DNA of 64,000 nucleotides from Phenylobacterium sp. (GTDB lineage Bacteria > Pseudomonadota > Alphaproteobacteria > Caulobacterales > Caulobacteraceae): contig NZ_JAKRSA010000033.1 of assembly GCF_022402485.1 (NCBI RefSeq), forward strand, positions 1 through 64,000, given 5' to 3'. Positions 18,039 to 26,391 of the stretch are shown in pieces. A model generated the notes under the pieces. That model did not search any database. It worked only from the letters and a program-made list of their open reading frames with translations, and was not told where the DNA came from. Position numbers and translations under genes: made by a program. Each line of letters opens with the position of its first letter. Positions within the stretch are counted from its first letter, which is position 1.

Positions 18039-19226
18039 ATGGCGTGGAGAGATGTCAGTCCTGCAGACTTGGAAGGTGAGGCACTGCGACGATGGTACCT
18101 TCGCTCGCCCGACGATGTTGAGCGAAGACAACGAGCCGCGGCGGACGCACGCTACCAGGCGTTCTTCGCCCCACAGCACCTAGCCCAGCCGCCATCGGCC
18201 TTTCGCCCAGCCGGGGAACCATCGCACGGCGCGCGAGGCGCTTCGATCAACACTTATATCGGGTTCAGCGAGGATGACCCAGGGTGGACCTCCACCTGGC
18301 ATGCCGGCGGGCCGAGCGGATGGCGACGAGACGAGACCCCAGGCGCGAATGGCGGGGCCAGACCGGTCCCCCTGCCCTCGCCAGCGCGCGGTCGGAAGGA
18401 TGAAGGGAGCCAGCCCGCTCCCCTTTCCCCATACTCGCCGGCAGGCGGGTCGTGGCCGGTTCCGCTGTCCCCGATACTTGCGAGCCACCCGCCATCCAGC
18501 GTCGACTTCTCGACGGCGGCACCGTCGGTTCGATCGATGTCCTACCGGCCGGAGCAGCCGGCCACTCCCAGCGAGGTCAGTCAACAGGCGTCCGTAACCC
18601 GGTCGCCGCGTCACGGGATTTGGATCGCAGGCCGTCAGCCCGGCGAGTTGGAGCCCTCCCGCACGGAGGTCTTTCGGCGGGGGCCTGATGGCAAACTCCA
18701 CGCGATTCCCGGCTGGCGCACGACAGGTCCGTTCGAGTTCGGCGAATGGTCGCGCATGTTCGACTGGGGTGGCGTCGCGGGCGACCTGACTGACATCACC
18801 ACTGGTGTCCTCGACTTCATGATAGGCGGAGGGCTTGCAGGAGAGATCGTCAAAGGCCTCGGTTACACGATAGGACCGGACATTGTCCGAGGGATGGTGC
18901 AGGGCCATCGCGCCTGGGCAAAGTTCCTTGGTGGCCCCGCCAAGCAGGACCTGGCACGACTCCACCAGAGCCTGCATACAATGTTGCATCGTGATCTGGC
19001 AGCAGAACTCAAAGCGGCCGGCTTTCCGCGCGTCGGGGGGCGGGGAGGCGGCATAGGGAATTGGGCAGAGTACTTCGCAGAAAACCCCGGAATGCAGGAC
19101 GAGGCCATAGCGATCCTGCGGAGGGTGACTCGGGAGTTCGACCGCAAGAATGGAACGAAGGTATCGAGGTACCTGGACGAGGCCCTGGTGAAAGGTAAGG
19201 CTTCCGCGTCCCCGCCCTCCCCATAA
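18039..19226 (+). CDS. Polymorphic-toxin-like protein, His-rich nuclease-like C-terminus
   Basis: A 395-aa protein of modular build. Residues 1-45 (RRWYLRSPDDVERRQRAAAD) form a short charged helical module. Residues 50-200 are Pro/Ser/Gly-rich, low-complexity linker. Residues 235-285 are hydrophobic and Gly-rich (FMIGGGLAGEIVKGLG). The last 110 contain GHRAWAKFLGGPAKQ (His290), then HQSLHTMLH (His309, 313, 317), resembling the HHxxxKxLGG...LH...H pattern of LHH/AHH-type HNH toxin domains. The first His pair is GHR, not HH, so activity is uncertain. There is no signal peptide, PAAR or Rhs core. GGAGAG precedes the ATG. The 13-bp gap to the next gene fits a toxin-immunity unit. Confidence 0.55.
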   Translation: MAWRDVSPADLEGEALRRWYLRSPDDVERRQRAAADARYQAFFAPQHLAQPPSAFRPAGEPSHGARGASINTYIGFSEDDPGWTSTWHAGGPSGWRRDETPGANGGARPVPLPSPARGRKDEGSQPAPLSPYSPAGGSWPVPLSPILASHPPSSVDFSTAAPSVRSMSYRPEQPATPSEVSQQASVTRSPRHGIWIAGRQPGELEPSRTEVFRRGPDGKLHAIPGWRTTGPFEFGEWSRMFDWGGVAGDLTDITTGVLDFMIGGGLAGEIVKGLGYTIGPDIVRGMVQGHRAWAKFLGGPAKQDLARLHQSLHTMLHRDLAAELKAAGFPRVGGRGGGIGNWAEYFAENPGMQDEAIAILRRVTREFDRKNGTKVSRYLDEALVKGKASASPPSP

Positions 19227-19239
19227 TCGAGCTTCGCCT

Positions 19240-19854
19240 ATGCCCCCTACAGATCCACCCATCCAGCGCTGGCTATGGTACGATACCGAGACGGCTGACT
19301 GTGTCTCATTGGATCGATCGTCCTATGTTGAGGCCTTCTTCGATGGCAGGCCGGTCCCGCTTCCAGAATGGGTCTGCACCTCGCCCGATGGTGGTCTCCA
19401 CAAGAACGCCGGCCTCCTCGCGCTCGATGTTGATATCGCCGAAGCGCCAAACGTCCGCGATGAACTCAACTGGACGTGCGACTATGTTGTCCAGCTCGTC
19501 GCGCACAGCTGGCTCGACGAGATTCGCGATCTCATAGACGAAGAACGTATTGGACTAGGCGTTCTTCGCGAGAAGGGCGAAGTTGTCTCGGGATGGTCGA
19601 CGATTCACGAGCGTCGGCCGCCCGTTCTTCTTGCCACTGAAGGACACGTGAAAACTTGTCCGATCTGCGGCCATTCTTACACGGTTCTTCATGGGCGCGA
19701 GTACTTCTCAGATCCTGAGGTGATTGGGAGGCCGCTCATCGTCAACAGCAATGGACTGTTCGTCCGCGAAGACATCGCTAGAAGCCGAAACCTGCGAACC
19801 CCGCGGGGAGCATTTGAGCCGGGCGTGATCGAACTCGAAGCAAGGCGCTTTTAA
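19240..19854 (+). CDS. Putative immunity protein, Imm11/CXXCG-like
   Basis: A 204-aa soluble, acidic protein directly downstream of the toxin-like gene. It has RWLWYDTETADCVSLDRS at the N-terminus, a CTSPDGGLH stretch, one CPICG knuckle at about residue 145, and the end LIVNSNGLFVREDIARSRNL. The general plan, with a late FVREDIARS-type helix, reminds me of Imm11 and double-CXXCG immunity families, but only one CXXC is present. The function is inferred from size, acidity and position after a toxin-like gene. Codon choice is a little less GC-biased than in the core genes around it. Confidence 0.5.
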   Translation: MPPTDPPIQRWLWYDTETADCVSLDRSSYVEAFFDGRPVPLPEWVCTSPDGGLHKNAGLLALDVDIAEAPNVRDELNWTCDYVVQLVAHSWLDEIRDLIDEERIGLGVLREKGEVVSGWSTIHERRPPVLLATEGHVKTCPICGHSYTVLHGREYFSDPEVIGRPLIVNSNGLFVREDIARSRNLRTPRGAFEPGVIELEARRF

Positions 19855-20421
19855 GCGCCGCTGCGGAGACAAGTGAGCTCCTCACTGCATCCACCACCAT
19901 TCCTGGCCCTTTCCTCTCAAGGCCCTTTCCTCTCAAGGCCCTGTTCTCTCGAGGCCCTGTCCTCTCGAGATAAGACGAGACCGGTTACGCAGCCCATCTG
20001 ATTCGCCCTGCCCCGTGGCTGAGACCTTCCGGAAGGGCCCATCGCGCCCACCGACAAACGCGTCCCCACCGAAATCACGGGACTGTCAAAACAGACGCCG
20101 TCAGCTGCGGCAGAGGGCCGGATTTTAGCTTCCGTTGCGGAAACCGGGGGCGTGTCTTGCGCTAATCGCCCCGATTAGGGTTTTTCAGGCGCGGTCCAGC
20201 CCTCGCCCGCAAAGTCTTGTCGAGGTGCAGGTATGCTTACAAACCCAGCACCCCTAAGGGATTCACGCGAGAACCTTGCGCTCGGGTCAGAGAGTCTGGT
20301 TATCTGTCAGCCTTGAAAAAATTCTGGCGCTTTTGCAAAAGGTGCCGGATTATCGTTTTTGCTCACGGGTCAAAATCCTCATTCCATAAGGGGATCGGCG
20401 CCAAGAGGGGGAAGGAAACCA
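19855..20421. other. Intergenic region with tandem repeat, upstream of the TonB receptor
   Basis: About 570 bp without a credible gene. The left part holds four 16-bp direct repeats (listed separately). The right part (20300-20420) is the leader of the TonB-dependent receptor, with a T/A-rich stretch at 20310-20370 and a strong ribosome binding site just before 20422. A stretch at 19886-19902 resembles the 3' end of tRNA-Val (gcatccaccaccattc against gcgtccaccattc); this may be chance. Confidence 0.5.
19905..19968. repeat. Four tandem 16-bp repeats
   Basis: Units 1 and 2 are identical (ggccctttcctctcaa). Units 3 and 4 differ from them at two or three positions each (ggccctgttctctcga, ggccctgtcctctcga). 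The last two units also create an inverted ctcgag...ctcgag arrangement. The array sits 50 bp after the immunity-like gene. Confidence 0.9.
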
Positions 20422-23400
20422 ATGTTGAAACGTTCATATTTCTGCGGCGGCTCGGTCATGGCCGTCGCCTTGGCTATGGGGGCTGTCGGTTCGGCGGCCG
20501 CTCAAGAGGCCACGGTGGTCGAAGAAGTCGTCGTCACCGGTTCATTCATCGCCGGCACCCCGGAAGACGCCGCCCTGCCGGTGGACGTCCTGGGCGCGGC
20601 TGAACTGGAACGCCAGGGCTCGCCCAGCGTGGTCCAGCTGGTGAAGTCGATCAGCGCCTCGCAGTCGGCCATCGGCGAAAGCAACCGCTATAACGGCGGC
20701 GCGGGCACCGCGACCATCAACCTGCGCGGCCTCGGCTCGTCGCGGACCCTGGTCCTGATGAACGGCCGGCGTCTGGCCGACTCCACCCAGGCCGCCTTCC
20801 AGGGCGGTGGTCAGGACCTCGGCTTCGTGCCCACCGCCGCTGTCGGCCGGGTCGAAATCCTGAAGGACGGCGCTGCGGCGACCTACGGCTCCGACGCCGT
20901 CGGCGGCGTGGTCAACTTCATCACCCGCAAGGATCTGGACGGCTTCGAAATCGACGCCGACTACATGTTCATTGACGGCTCTGACGGGGACTACACCCTT
21001 GACGTCGCCTGGGGCAGCCAGTTCGACCGAGGCAATGTCCTGGTCACCGCCGGCTACCGCGCCCGTTCGCGTCTGGACATCAACGATCGCTCCTGGGCCC
21101 GCACGCCCATGGACGCCGTGTTCTACGGCGGCTGGTCGGGTTCGTCGAACCCTGGCTACTACGGTACCCCGGGCGGCACGACCTTCTTCCGCGATAATGG
21201 CTGTAACGAACTGGGTGGCCAGCTTACCGCCGGGGTTGTTCCGACCAGCAGCACGGCCATCGGCAGCGTCTGCCGCTTCCAGTTCTCGGCCTTCAACGAC
21301 CTGGTGAACGAGGAGCATCACTACCAGCTCTTTAGCGAGCTGAACTTCGACCTCACCGACACGGTCAGCTTCCACGGCGAAGTGGCCTGGAAGCGCACCG
21401 ATGTGCCGAACCAGCGCATCTCCCCGGCCAACCTGACCACACAGTTCCCGACCCCGATCTCGGCGGGCGGCACCTCAGGCTCGACGGCGCCCCGTGGTTT
21501 CAACGGCCAGGTGCCCTACTTCGTGCCGGCCTCCAACCCGGGTCTTATCGATCTGCGCACCACCTGCGCGGCCCCGCTTACGGCGGCTCAATGCGCGGCC
21601 ATGGGCGGCGGCGTCACCATGGCGCGGGCCTTCTGGCGGGCGATCGCCCATGCCGGTCATCCGACCAATCCCGATGGTGCCGACTATCAGGACATCCAGA
21701 ACAATTCGTTCCGGGTTTCCGGCGGCTTCAAGGGTGAGTTCGGCAATGGCATCGGCTGGGATGCGTCCCTGACCTATATGAATGTTGAGTCCACGGTCAC
21801 GACCAACGACCTGCTGGTGAACCGTATCCAGCATGCCTTGAACGGTCTGGGCGGTCCGGGCTGTAATCCGGCCACGGGTGTCGCTGGCGTCGGGGCCTGC
21901 CGTTACTTCAACCCCTTCACCAACAGCATCGCGGTCAGCGCGGTCAATGGGGCCAACAACCCGTTCTATCGCGGCGGTGCCAATCCTGCCGTCCTGAACA
22001 ACGCCGCTCTGGTGGAGTGGATGTATGGCACCTACACCAACGTCAACACCAACGACCTGCTGGTGGCTGACCTGGTGTTCAACGGCCAGACCGGCATTGA
22101 GTTGGGTGGCGGCGCCATCGCCTGGGCCGCCGGCGCTCAGTTCCGTTACAACCGGACCCGGGAAGACTGGGAAGGCCTGGGCGATGTGAAGGCAACGCCT
22201 TGCGTCGACTCCATCGACGATGGTCTGCCGCTCTGCTCCGATCCGGTCGGTCCCTTCGTGTTCTTCGGCGCCCAGGAAGACCTGGATGTCGATCGGGACG
22301 TCGAGGCCCTGTTCGCCGAAGTCCGTCTGCCCTTCACCAACGACTTCGAGATCAGCGCCGCCGTTCGCCACGAAGAGTTCGGCGGTCAGGTGGGCGCCAC
22401 CACCAACCCGAAGATCTCGGCGCGCTGGCAGGCCACCGACTGGCTGGCCTTCCGCGGTTCGGCGGGCACCACCTTCCGCGCTCCGGCTCAGGCTTCTGTC
22501 TCTCCGGGCAGCAGCAAGGGCGTGGCCAATATCGGCGGCAGCTACCGCGCCGTCGTGACCGGCAACAACCCAGGCCTGCAGCCGGAAACTGCCACTACCT
22601 ACAACCTCGGTGTCATCCTCGACGCCGGTGCCTTCAAGGCCACGGTGGACTACTTCCGGTTCGACTTCGAAGAAGAACTGGTCCTGGAGCCCACCAACGC
22701 GATCTTTGCGTCCCTGAACTGCGCCAATCCGGCGATCGTGGCCCGTTTCATCTTTGACGGTGCCTGCTCGGCGGCAAACACGCTCAGCGTCAGCCGCTTC
22801 ATCGTCAATGGTCCCGAAACCAAGACCTCGGGTCTCGACTTCAAGGCCCAGTACGACTTCGACGACTTCTTCGGCACTGACATGCTGGACGCCCGCGTCT
22901 CCATGGGCGTCGACGGCACCTATCTGCTCACCTATGACCGCGGCGCCTTCACCCTCTTCGGGGCTGACAATGTGATCATCGAAGCGGCTCAGGACCGTGT
23001 CGGCCGTCATGAACTGGTGGCGGAGTTCTATTCCTACCCGCGGCTCCGGGCGACCGGGTTCATCAATGTGAACGGCGGCGACTGGAACCTGCGCTACCAG
23101 CTCCAGTATCGTGAAGGCACCCAGCAGATCGGTGCCCCCTGCCCGGCCAGCGGCGCCAGCGCCGCCTGCCGTTATGACCGCGCCTCGGCCACCTTCGTGG
23201 ATGTGGGCAAGACCGACGACTTCTGGCAGCACGACCTGAACCTGCAGTACGACCTGCCCTGGAACAGCACCGTGAATGTGGGCATCCAGAACCTCCTGGA
23301 TACCGACCCGCCGTTTGCGCAGTCGATGTACAACTACGACTACACCAACGGTAACCCGCTGGGCCGTACCCTCAAGATCGGCGTCAAGCAGCGCTTCTAA
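20422..23400 (+). CDS. TonB-dependent outer-membrane receptor
   Basis: A 992-aa receptor importing an unidentified ligand across the outer membrane with TonB energy. A signal peptide (about residues 1-28, ending GSAAAQ) is followed by a TonB box-like EEVVVTGS. The plug domain runs to about 165 with LRGLGSSRTLVLMNGRRLA, VEILKDGAAATYGSDAVGGVVNFITRK, and a beta barrel ends in GRTLKIGVKQRF with a terminal Phe. The length and plug match the Caulobacterales group often linked to glycan, peptide or plant-compound uptake. ATG 20422 has the purine-rich GAGGGGGAAGGAA upstream. No periplasmic or inner-membrane partner is adjacent, so the substrate stays open. Confidence 0.93.
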   Translation: MLKRSYFCGGSVMAVALAMGAVGSAAAQEATVVEEVVVTGSFIAGTPEDAALPVDVLGAAELERQGSPSVVQLVKSISASQSAIGESNRYNGGAGTATINLRGLGSSRTLVLMNGRRLADSTQAAFQGGGQDLGFVPTAAVGRVEILKDGAAATYGSDAVGGVVNFITRKDLDGFEIDADYMFIDGSDGDYTLDVAWGSQFDRGNVLVTAGYRARSRLDINDRSWARTPMDAVFYGGWSGSSNPGYYGTPGGTTFFRDNGCNELGGQLTAGVVPTSSTAIGSVCRFQFSAFNDLVNEEHHYQLFSELNFDLTDTVSFHGEVAWKRTDVPNQRISPANLTTQFPTPISAGGTSGSTAPRGFNGQVPYFVPASNPGLIDLRTTCAAPLTAAQCAAMGGGVTMARAFWRAIAHAGHPTNPDGADYQDIQNNSFRVSGGFKGEFGNGIGWDASLTYMNVESTVTTNDLLVNRIQHALNGLGGPGCNPATGVAGVGACRYFNPFTNSIAVSAVNGANNPFYRGGANPAVLNNAALVEWMYGTYTNVNTNDLLVADLVFNGQTGIELGGGAIAWAAGAQFRYNRTREDWEGLGDVKATPCVDSIDDGLPLCSDPVGPFVFFGAQEDLDVDRDVEALFAEVRLPFTNDFEISAAVRHEEFGGQVGATTNPKISARWQATDWLAFRGSAGTTFRAPAQASVSPGSSKGVANIGGSYRAVVTGNNPGLQPETATTYNLGVILDAGAFKATVDYFRFDFEEELVLEPTNAIFASLNCANPAIVARFIFDGACSAANTLSVSRFIVNGPETKTSGLDFKAQYDFDDFFGTDMLDARVSMGVDGTYLLTYDRGAFTLFGADNVIIEAAQDRVGRHELVAEFYSYPRLRATGFINVNGGDWNLRYQLQYREGTQQIGAPCPASGASAACRYDRASATFVDVGKTDDFWQHDLNLQYDLPWNSTVNVGIQNLLDTDPPFAQSMYNYDYTNGNPLGRTLKIGVKQRF

Positions 23401-23415
23401 GGCGCGAAATCGCAG

Positions 23416-23483
23416 CCCGGCGGCTTAGCCGCCGGGTCGCACATCTCGATCGGCGTCGCCTTCGGGCGGCGCCGATTTCATTT
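23416..23483 (+). terminator. Double hairpin downstream of the TonB receptor
   Basis: A 9-bp stem CCCGGCGGC/GCCGCCGGG with a TTA loop (23416-23436) is followed by a 12-bp stem with one G-T pair around a TTCG tetraloop (23449-23476). TTCATTT comes after the second stem. The second hairpin is a plausible intrinsic terminator with a weak T-run. Confidence 0.7.
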
Positions 23484-23508
23484 GGGGCCATGGCCTATAC
23501 CGCTCCGT

Positions 23509-23931
23509 TCAGGGGCGGCGACCCTTGGGCAAGGCCTCGACCTCGGTGAGCGTCAGCTTGCGCACCGCCCGGACCATGCACCGCTGCGCCCCGAGGGGGC
23601 CTGGTGAGATGATGGTGGCGTCTGAGCCCCGGCAAACGCTCGATCCCGAACGGGAGACCACCCCAAGCTGGTGGGTCCAGTCGATGTCCGGACAGGGGGC
23701 AAACAGCGCCATCTCATAGACATCGCGCACCCCGACCCGGAGGTAGAGGGTCTGATCATCGGGGGCGCTGAAGCCGGTGACGTTGCGGGTGAAGAAACAC
23801 TCCCGAGGCCCAGAGACCGTATCGCCAGACCCCGGGGCGTTTCCCCCCGCTGAAGTGGGCGCGCAGGCACTCAGGGCGACCGTGGCCAAGCTGAACGCGA
23901 CAAACACTGGGGTGAGGCGGGACACAGGCAT
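23509..23931 (-). CDS. DUF6491 family lipoprotein
   Basis: A 140-aa exported protein with a lipobox (ATVALSAC, Cys at about residue 22), so lipid-anchored in the envelope. The mature part matches the small alphaproteobacterial DUF6491 family: RECFFTRNVTGFSAPDD, LYLRVGVRDVYEMALFAPCPDIDW, and IISPGPLGAQRCMVRAVRKLT. Four conserved cysteines probably form disulfides. No function is known. ATG 23931 has GGAG seven bases upstream; an earlier ATG at 23943 is less well placed. Confidence 0.8.
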   Translation of the reverse strand: MPVSRLTPVFVAFSLATVALSACAPTSAGGNAPGSGDTVSGPRECFFTRNVTGFSAPDDQTLYLRVGVRDVYEMALFAPCPDIDWTHQLGVVSRSGSSVCRGSDATIISPGPLGAQRCMVRAVRKLTLTEVEALPKGRRP

Positions 23932-23985
23932 GATCGGCTCCATCCGATGTCGAGATTGAGGGCAGACTGAGCGCCGAACATGGCC

Positions 23986-25800
23986 TCAATCGGGCCGCCC
24001 GCCCGATCGTTTCAAGGCCCGCCGCCGAAACCGGTCAGGATCCACCAGATCGGCCATCTCCCGGGGCAGGGGCGAGGGCGAGCCGGCGATCATCGCCGCG
24101 ACATGGTCTGCCAGCAGCGGAGCCAGGCAGAACCCCCGCGATCCTAGGCCGCCCAGCACATAGAGCCCCTGAATCTCAGTTTTCCCCGCCAGGGGCAGCC
24201 GGTCGGGGGTGACCGCCCGCACTGACGCGCGGCCTTCAAGGGAGCCGCCACCGGCCTTAGCCGCCAGGTCAGGCATCACCTCGGCCAGGGTATCGAGGTT
24301 CGTCTGATGCTCGTGATCGCGGACATCGTCGCCTGTGTCATCCCGGACATGGGTGGCGCCAAAGACCAGCCCCTCAGGGGCTTGAGCCACATATCCCCCC
24401 CAGGCGATGCCAGGGGATGAGAGGCCTGGCGCGAGGGATATCTGACCCCGCACCGGCGACAGCGGCAGGCTGTCGACCAGGGCCTTCATCTGGGCTCCGG
24501 CACACCCCACCACGGCAGCGCCCCGCCAGATCTCTGCACCCTCCGGGCCCCTGAGGATAAGGCCCTCGTCGACCTGTTCCAGTCCGGTAATCTCCACCGC
24601 GCGGACAGGACCCAGCCAGGCCTCTAGAATGGCGCTCGGCCGCACCACCTTCGCACTCGCCTGGAGGAGCCCCTCGCCCACGGGTGGGCCCGCCCAAGCC
24701 GTAGCCTCCGCCGCCGTCAGGGTGTGCAGGGCACTCGGCTCGAACAGGTTCGAGGCCGCAATCTGGGCAAATCGCGCCGGGTCGCGGGGCTGCCTGGCCA
24801 GCTGCAGCACGCCCTCGCTCAGCACCGCACCCGGAAGGTCGGCATAAAGCCCCACCGCGCGGTCCAGGGCCTGGGCGAACAGCCCGGCCAAGGGACCAAG
24901 GCCAGCGTCCAGGCGCGGGGTCACCAGGGCGGCGGCATTGCCCGAGGCGCCCGCCCCTGGCCCGTGGGCGTCCAGCACGTCGACATGGGCACCAAGCGCG
25001 CGCAGGGCCCTCGCCATGGCCGCCCCGGCGATGCCAGCGCCGATCACCGCGACCCGGGGGGCCGTCGGCTCATCCGCTGCCGCATCGGTACGCCAGGCCT
25101 CCAGGCGCTCGCGTTTGCGCCCATGGCCTGGGCGCTTGGCCACCTCCAGCCCAGTGGCCGCCAGGCCACGGCGGACGGCACCGGCAACCGTAAATGTGGC
25201 CAGCCGGCCCCCGGGCGCTGTCCGGGCCGCGACCTTCGCCAGGAGGTCATCGCGCCACATGTCCGGATTGAGGGCCGGGGAGAACCCGTCGAGAAACCAG
25301 GCGTCAGCCTGACCGCTCCAGGCGCTCAAGGCCGCATCGGCGCTCATCACCGCCACATCCATGACGGTATTCAACTCAGGCAAGTCTACCCGATGAAAGC
25401 CCCGACGTTGTCCGGGCCACCGGGAGGTCAGCAGGTCCGCCAGCTCAGCCAGTTCTGGCCAGGCGGACAAGACCTCTGCGGCTGTTGTGGCGGTGAGGGG
25501 ATGGGCTTCCACTGAGAAGATATGCAGACGACCTTCTGCCGGTCTCGTCCGCGTCCAAAGCTCCAGAAGGGCCAGGATGTTCAGGCCTGATCCCAGGCCG
25601 AGTTCCCCGACGGTGAAGCTCCGGCGTCCGGCCCAGCGTTCGGGCAAGCCGCAGCCCTGCAGGAAGACCGTCCGTGATTCGGCCAGGCCATCCTCGGTGG
25701 AGAAGTAGATGTCGCCGTAAAGCCGCGACCGCGGCTGGCCCTGGCTATCCATGACCAGGGGTGATTCTGGGTCAACAGGGGCAGGGCGTTCGGCGGTCAT
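23986..25800 (-). CDS. mnmC: Bifunctional tRNA-modifying enzyme MnmC
   Basis: A 604-aa fusion that finishes mnm5U(34)-type modification of wobble uridines. The C-terminal FAD module removes the carboxymethyl group and the N-terminal MnmD module methylates the amine. The methyltransferase half shows GELGLGSGLNILALLELW (SAM loop) and DAWFLDGFSPALNPDMW. The oxidase half starts at about residue 245 with VAVIGAGIAGAAMARALRALG and ends with GLGSRGFCLAPLLADHVA. The length is normal for full MnmC. It begins with ATG at 25800, behind the terminator of the upstream lipoprotein gene. Confidence 0.93.
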   Translation of the reverse strand: MTAERPAPVDPESPLVMDSQGQPRSRLYGDIYFSTEDGLAESRTVFLQGCGLPERWAGRRSFTVGELGLGSGLNILALLELWTRTRPAEGRLHIFSVEAHPLTATTAAEVLSAWPELAELADLLTSRWPGQRRGFHRVDLPELNTVMDVAVMSADAALSAWSGQADAWFLDGFSPALNPDMWRDDLLAKVAARTAPGGRLATFTVAGAVRRGLAATGLEVAKRPGHGRKRERLEAWRTDAAADEPTAPRVAVIGAGIAGAAMARALRALGAHVDVLDAHGPGAGASGNAAALVTPRLDAGLGPLAGLFAQALDRAVGLYADLPGAVLSEGVLQLARQPRDPARFAQIAASNLFEPSALHTLTAAEATAWAGPPVGEGLLQASAKVVRPSAILEAWLGPVRAVEITGLEQVDEGLILRGPEGAEIWRGAAVVGCAGAQMKALVDSLPLSPVRGQISLAPGLSSPGIAWGGYVAQAPEGLVFGATHVRDDTGDDVRDHEHQTNLDTLAEVMPDLAAKAGGGSLEGRASVRAVTPDRLPLAGKTEIQGLYVLGGLGSRGFCLAPLLADHVAAMIAGSPSPLPREMADLVDPDRFRRRALKRSGGRPD

Positions 25801-25846
25801 CGGGGCCCATAGCTTGTCTGCGGACGTTTAGGACACCGCCCATAGC

Positions 25847-25874
25847 AAAAGGGCCGCCCCGGAGGACGGCCCTT
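25847..25874 (-). terminator. Intrinsic terminator of the Ala-rich lipoprotein gene
   Basis: On the minus strand AAGGGCCG/CGGCCCTT forms a long stem with one internal mismatch and a 4-nt loop, followed by a short T-run. It lies between the lipoprotein gene and mnmC and should separate their transcripts. Confidence 0.8.
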
Positions 25875-25905
25875 CATCAAAAACGCCGAAGCGCTTTTAA
25901 ATGGC

Positions 25906-26178
25906 TTACTGAGCCGGGGCTGCAGCCGGAGCAGCAGCGGCGTCAGCCGCGGGAGCCATGGCGTCGGCAGCAGCTTCACCAGCGGCGTCAGCAGCGACTT
26001 CAGCGGTCGCGGCGGCGTCAACGGCCGTGTCGGCGGCAGCTTCGGCGGTCGCGGCTTCGGTGGTGGCTTCAGCGGCGGCTTCGTCGGCGGTTTCGGCGGG
26101 CTGGCCGCAGGCGGCGACGGAGAGGGCGGCGACGGCAGCGCCGGCCACGAGCAGCTTGCGAAGAATTTCGGAGGTCAT
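25906..26178 (-). CDS. Alanine-rich small lipoprotein
   Basis: A 90-aa protein with a clear lipoprotein signal (LLVAGAAVAALSVAAC, Cys at about residue 24). The mature chain is almost entirely Ala with Glu, Asp, Thr and Pro, with repeated EAAAEA/DAAA words. It is acidic and probably helical or extended. No family can be assigned from such low complexity; a structural envelope lipoprotein is a guess. Its own terminator and isolation suggest a single-gene, possibly abundant, transcript. Confidence 0.7.
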   Translation of the reverse strand: MTSEILRKLLVAGAAVAALSVAACGQPAETADEAAAEATTEAATAEAAADTAVDAAATAEVAADAAGEAAADAMAPAADAAAAPAAAPAQ

Positions 26179-26391
26179 GTCCCTGGTCCCCTGGAATGGA
26201 GGTTGATTGCGCCTGGCGCGCCTATTCCCCGGACCCGAAGGGCCGAAGCTTCAGCAACACTGCGCAGCACAGGAATATGCCGGTGTGGGGTCCGGGGGCA
26301 AGGGGCAAATCACGCCGCCGTGATCACTTTTTTACCCAATCCCCACCATGTCACTCATTCTAGGGGCTCTGGGGCACCCAACGGTTCAGAC

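Noticed and set aside
19905-19968. CRISPR array
   Set aside because: The units are only 16 bp and directly adjacent with no spacers; no cas genes are nearby.
21475-23232. 585-codon open frame on the minus strand inside the TonB receptor
   Set aside because: It mirrors the GC-biased third positions of the receptor gene, has no family sequence, no ribosome binding site and no signal or domain; it is antisense shadow.
26309-26335. Hairpin near ATCACG/CGTGAT followed by TTTTTT downstream of motA
   Set aside because: The stem is only 6 bp and the T-run is offset and lies on the plus strand, where no gene needs it.
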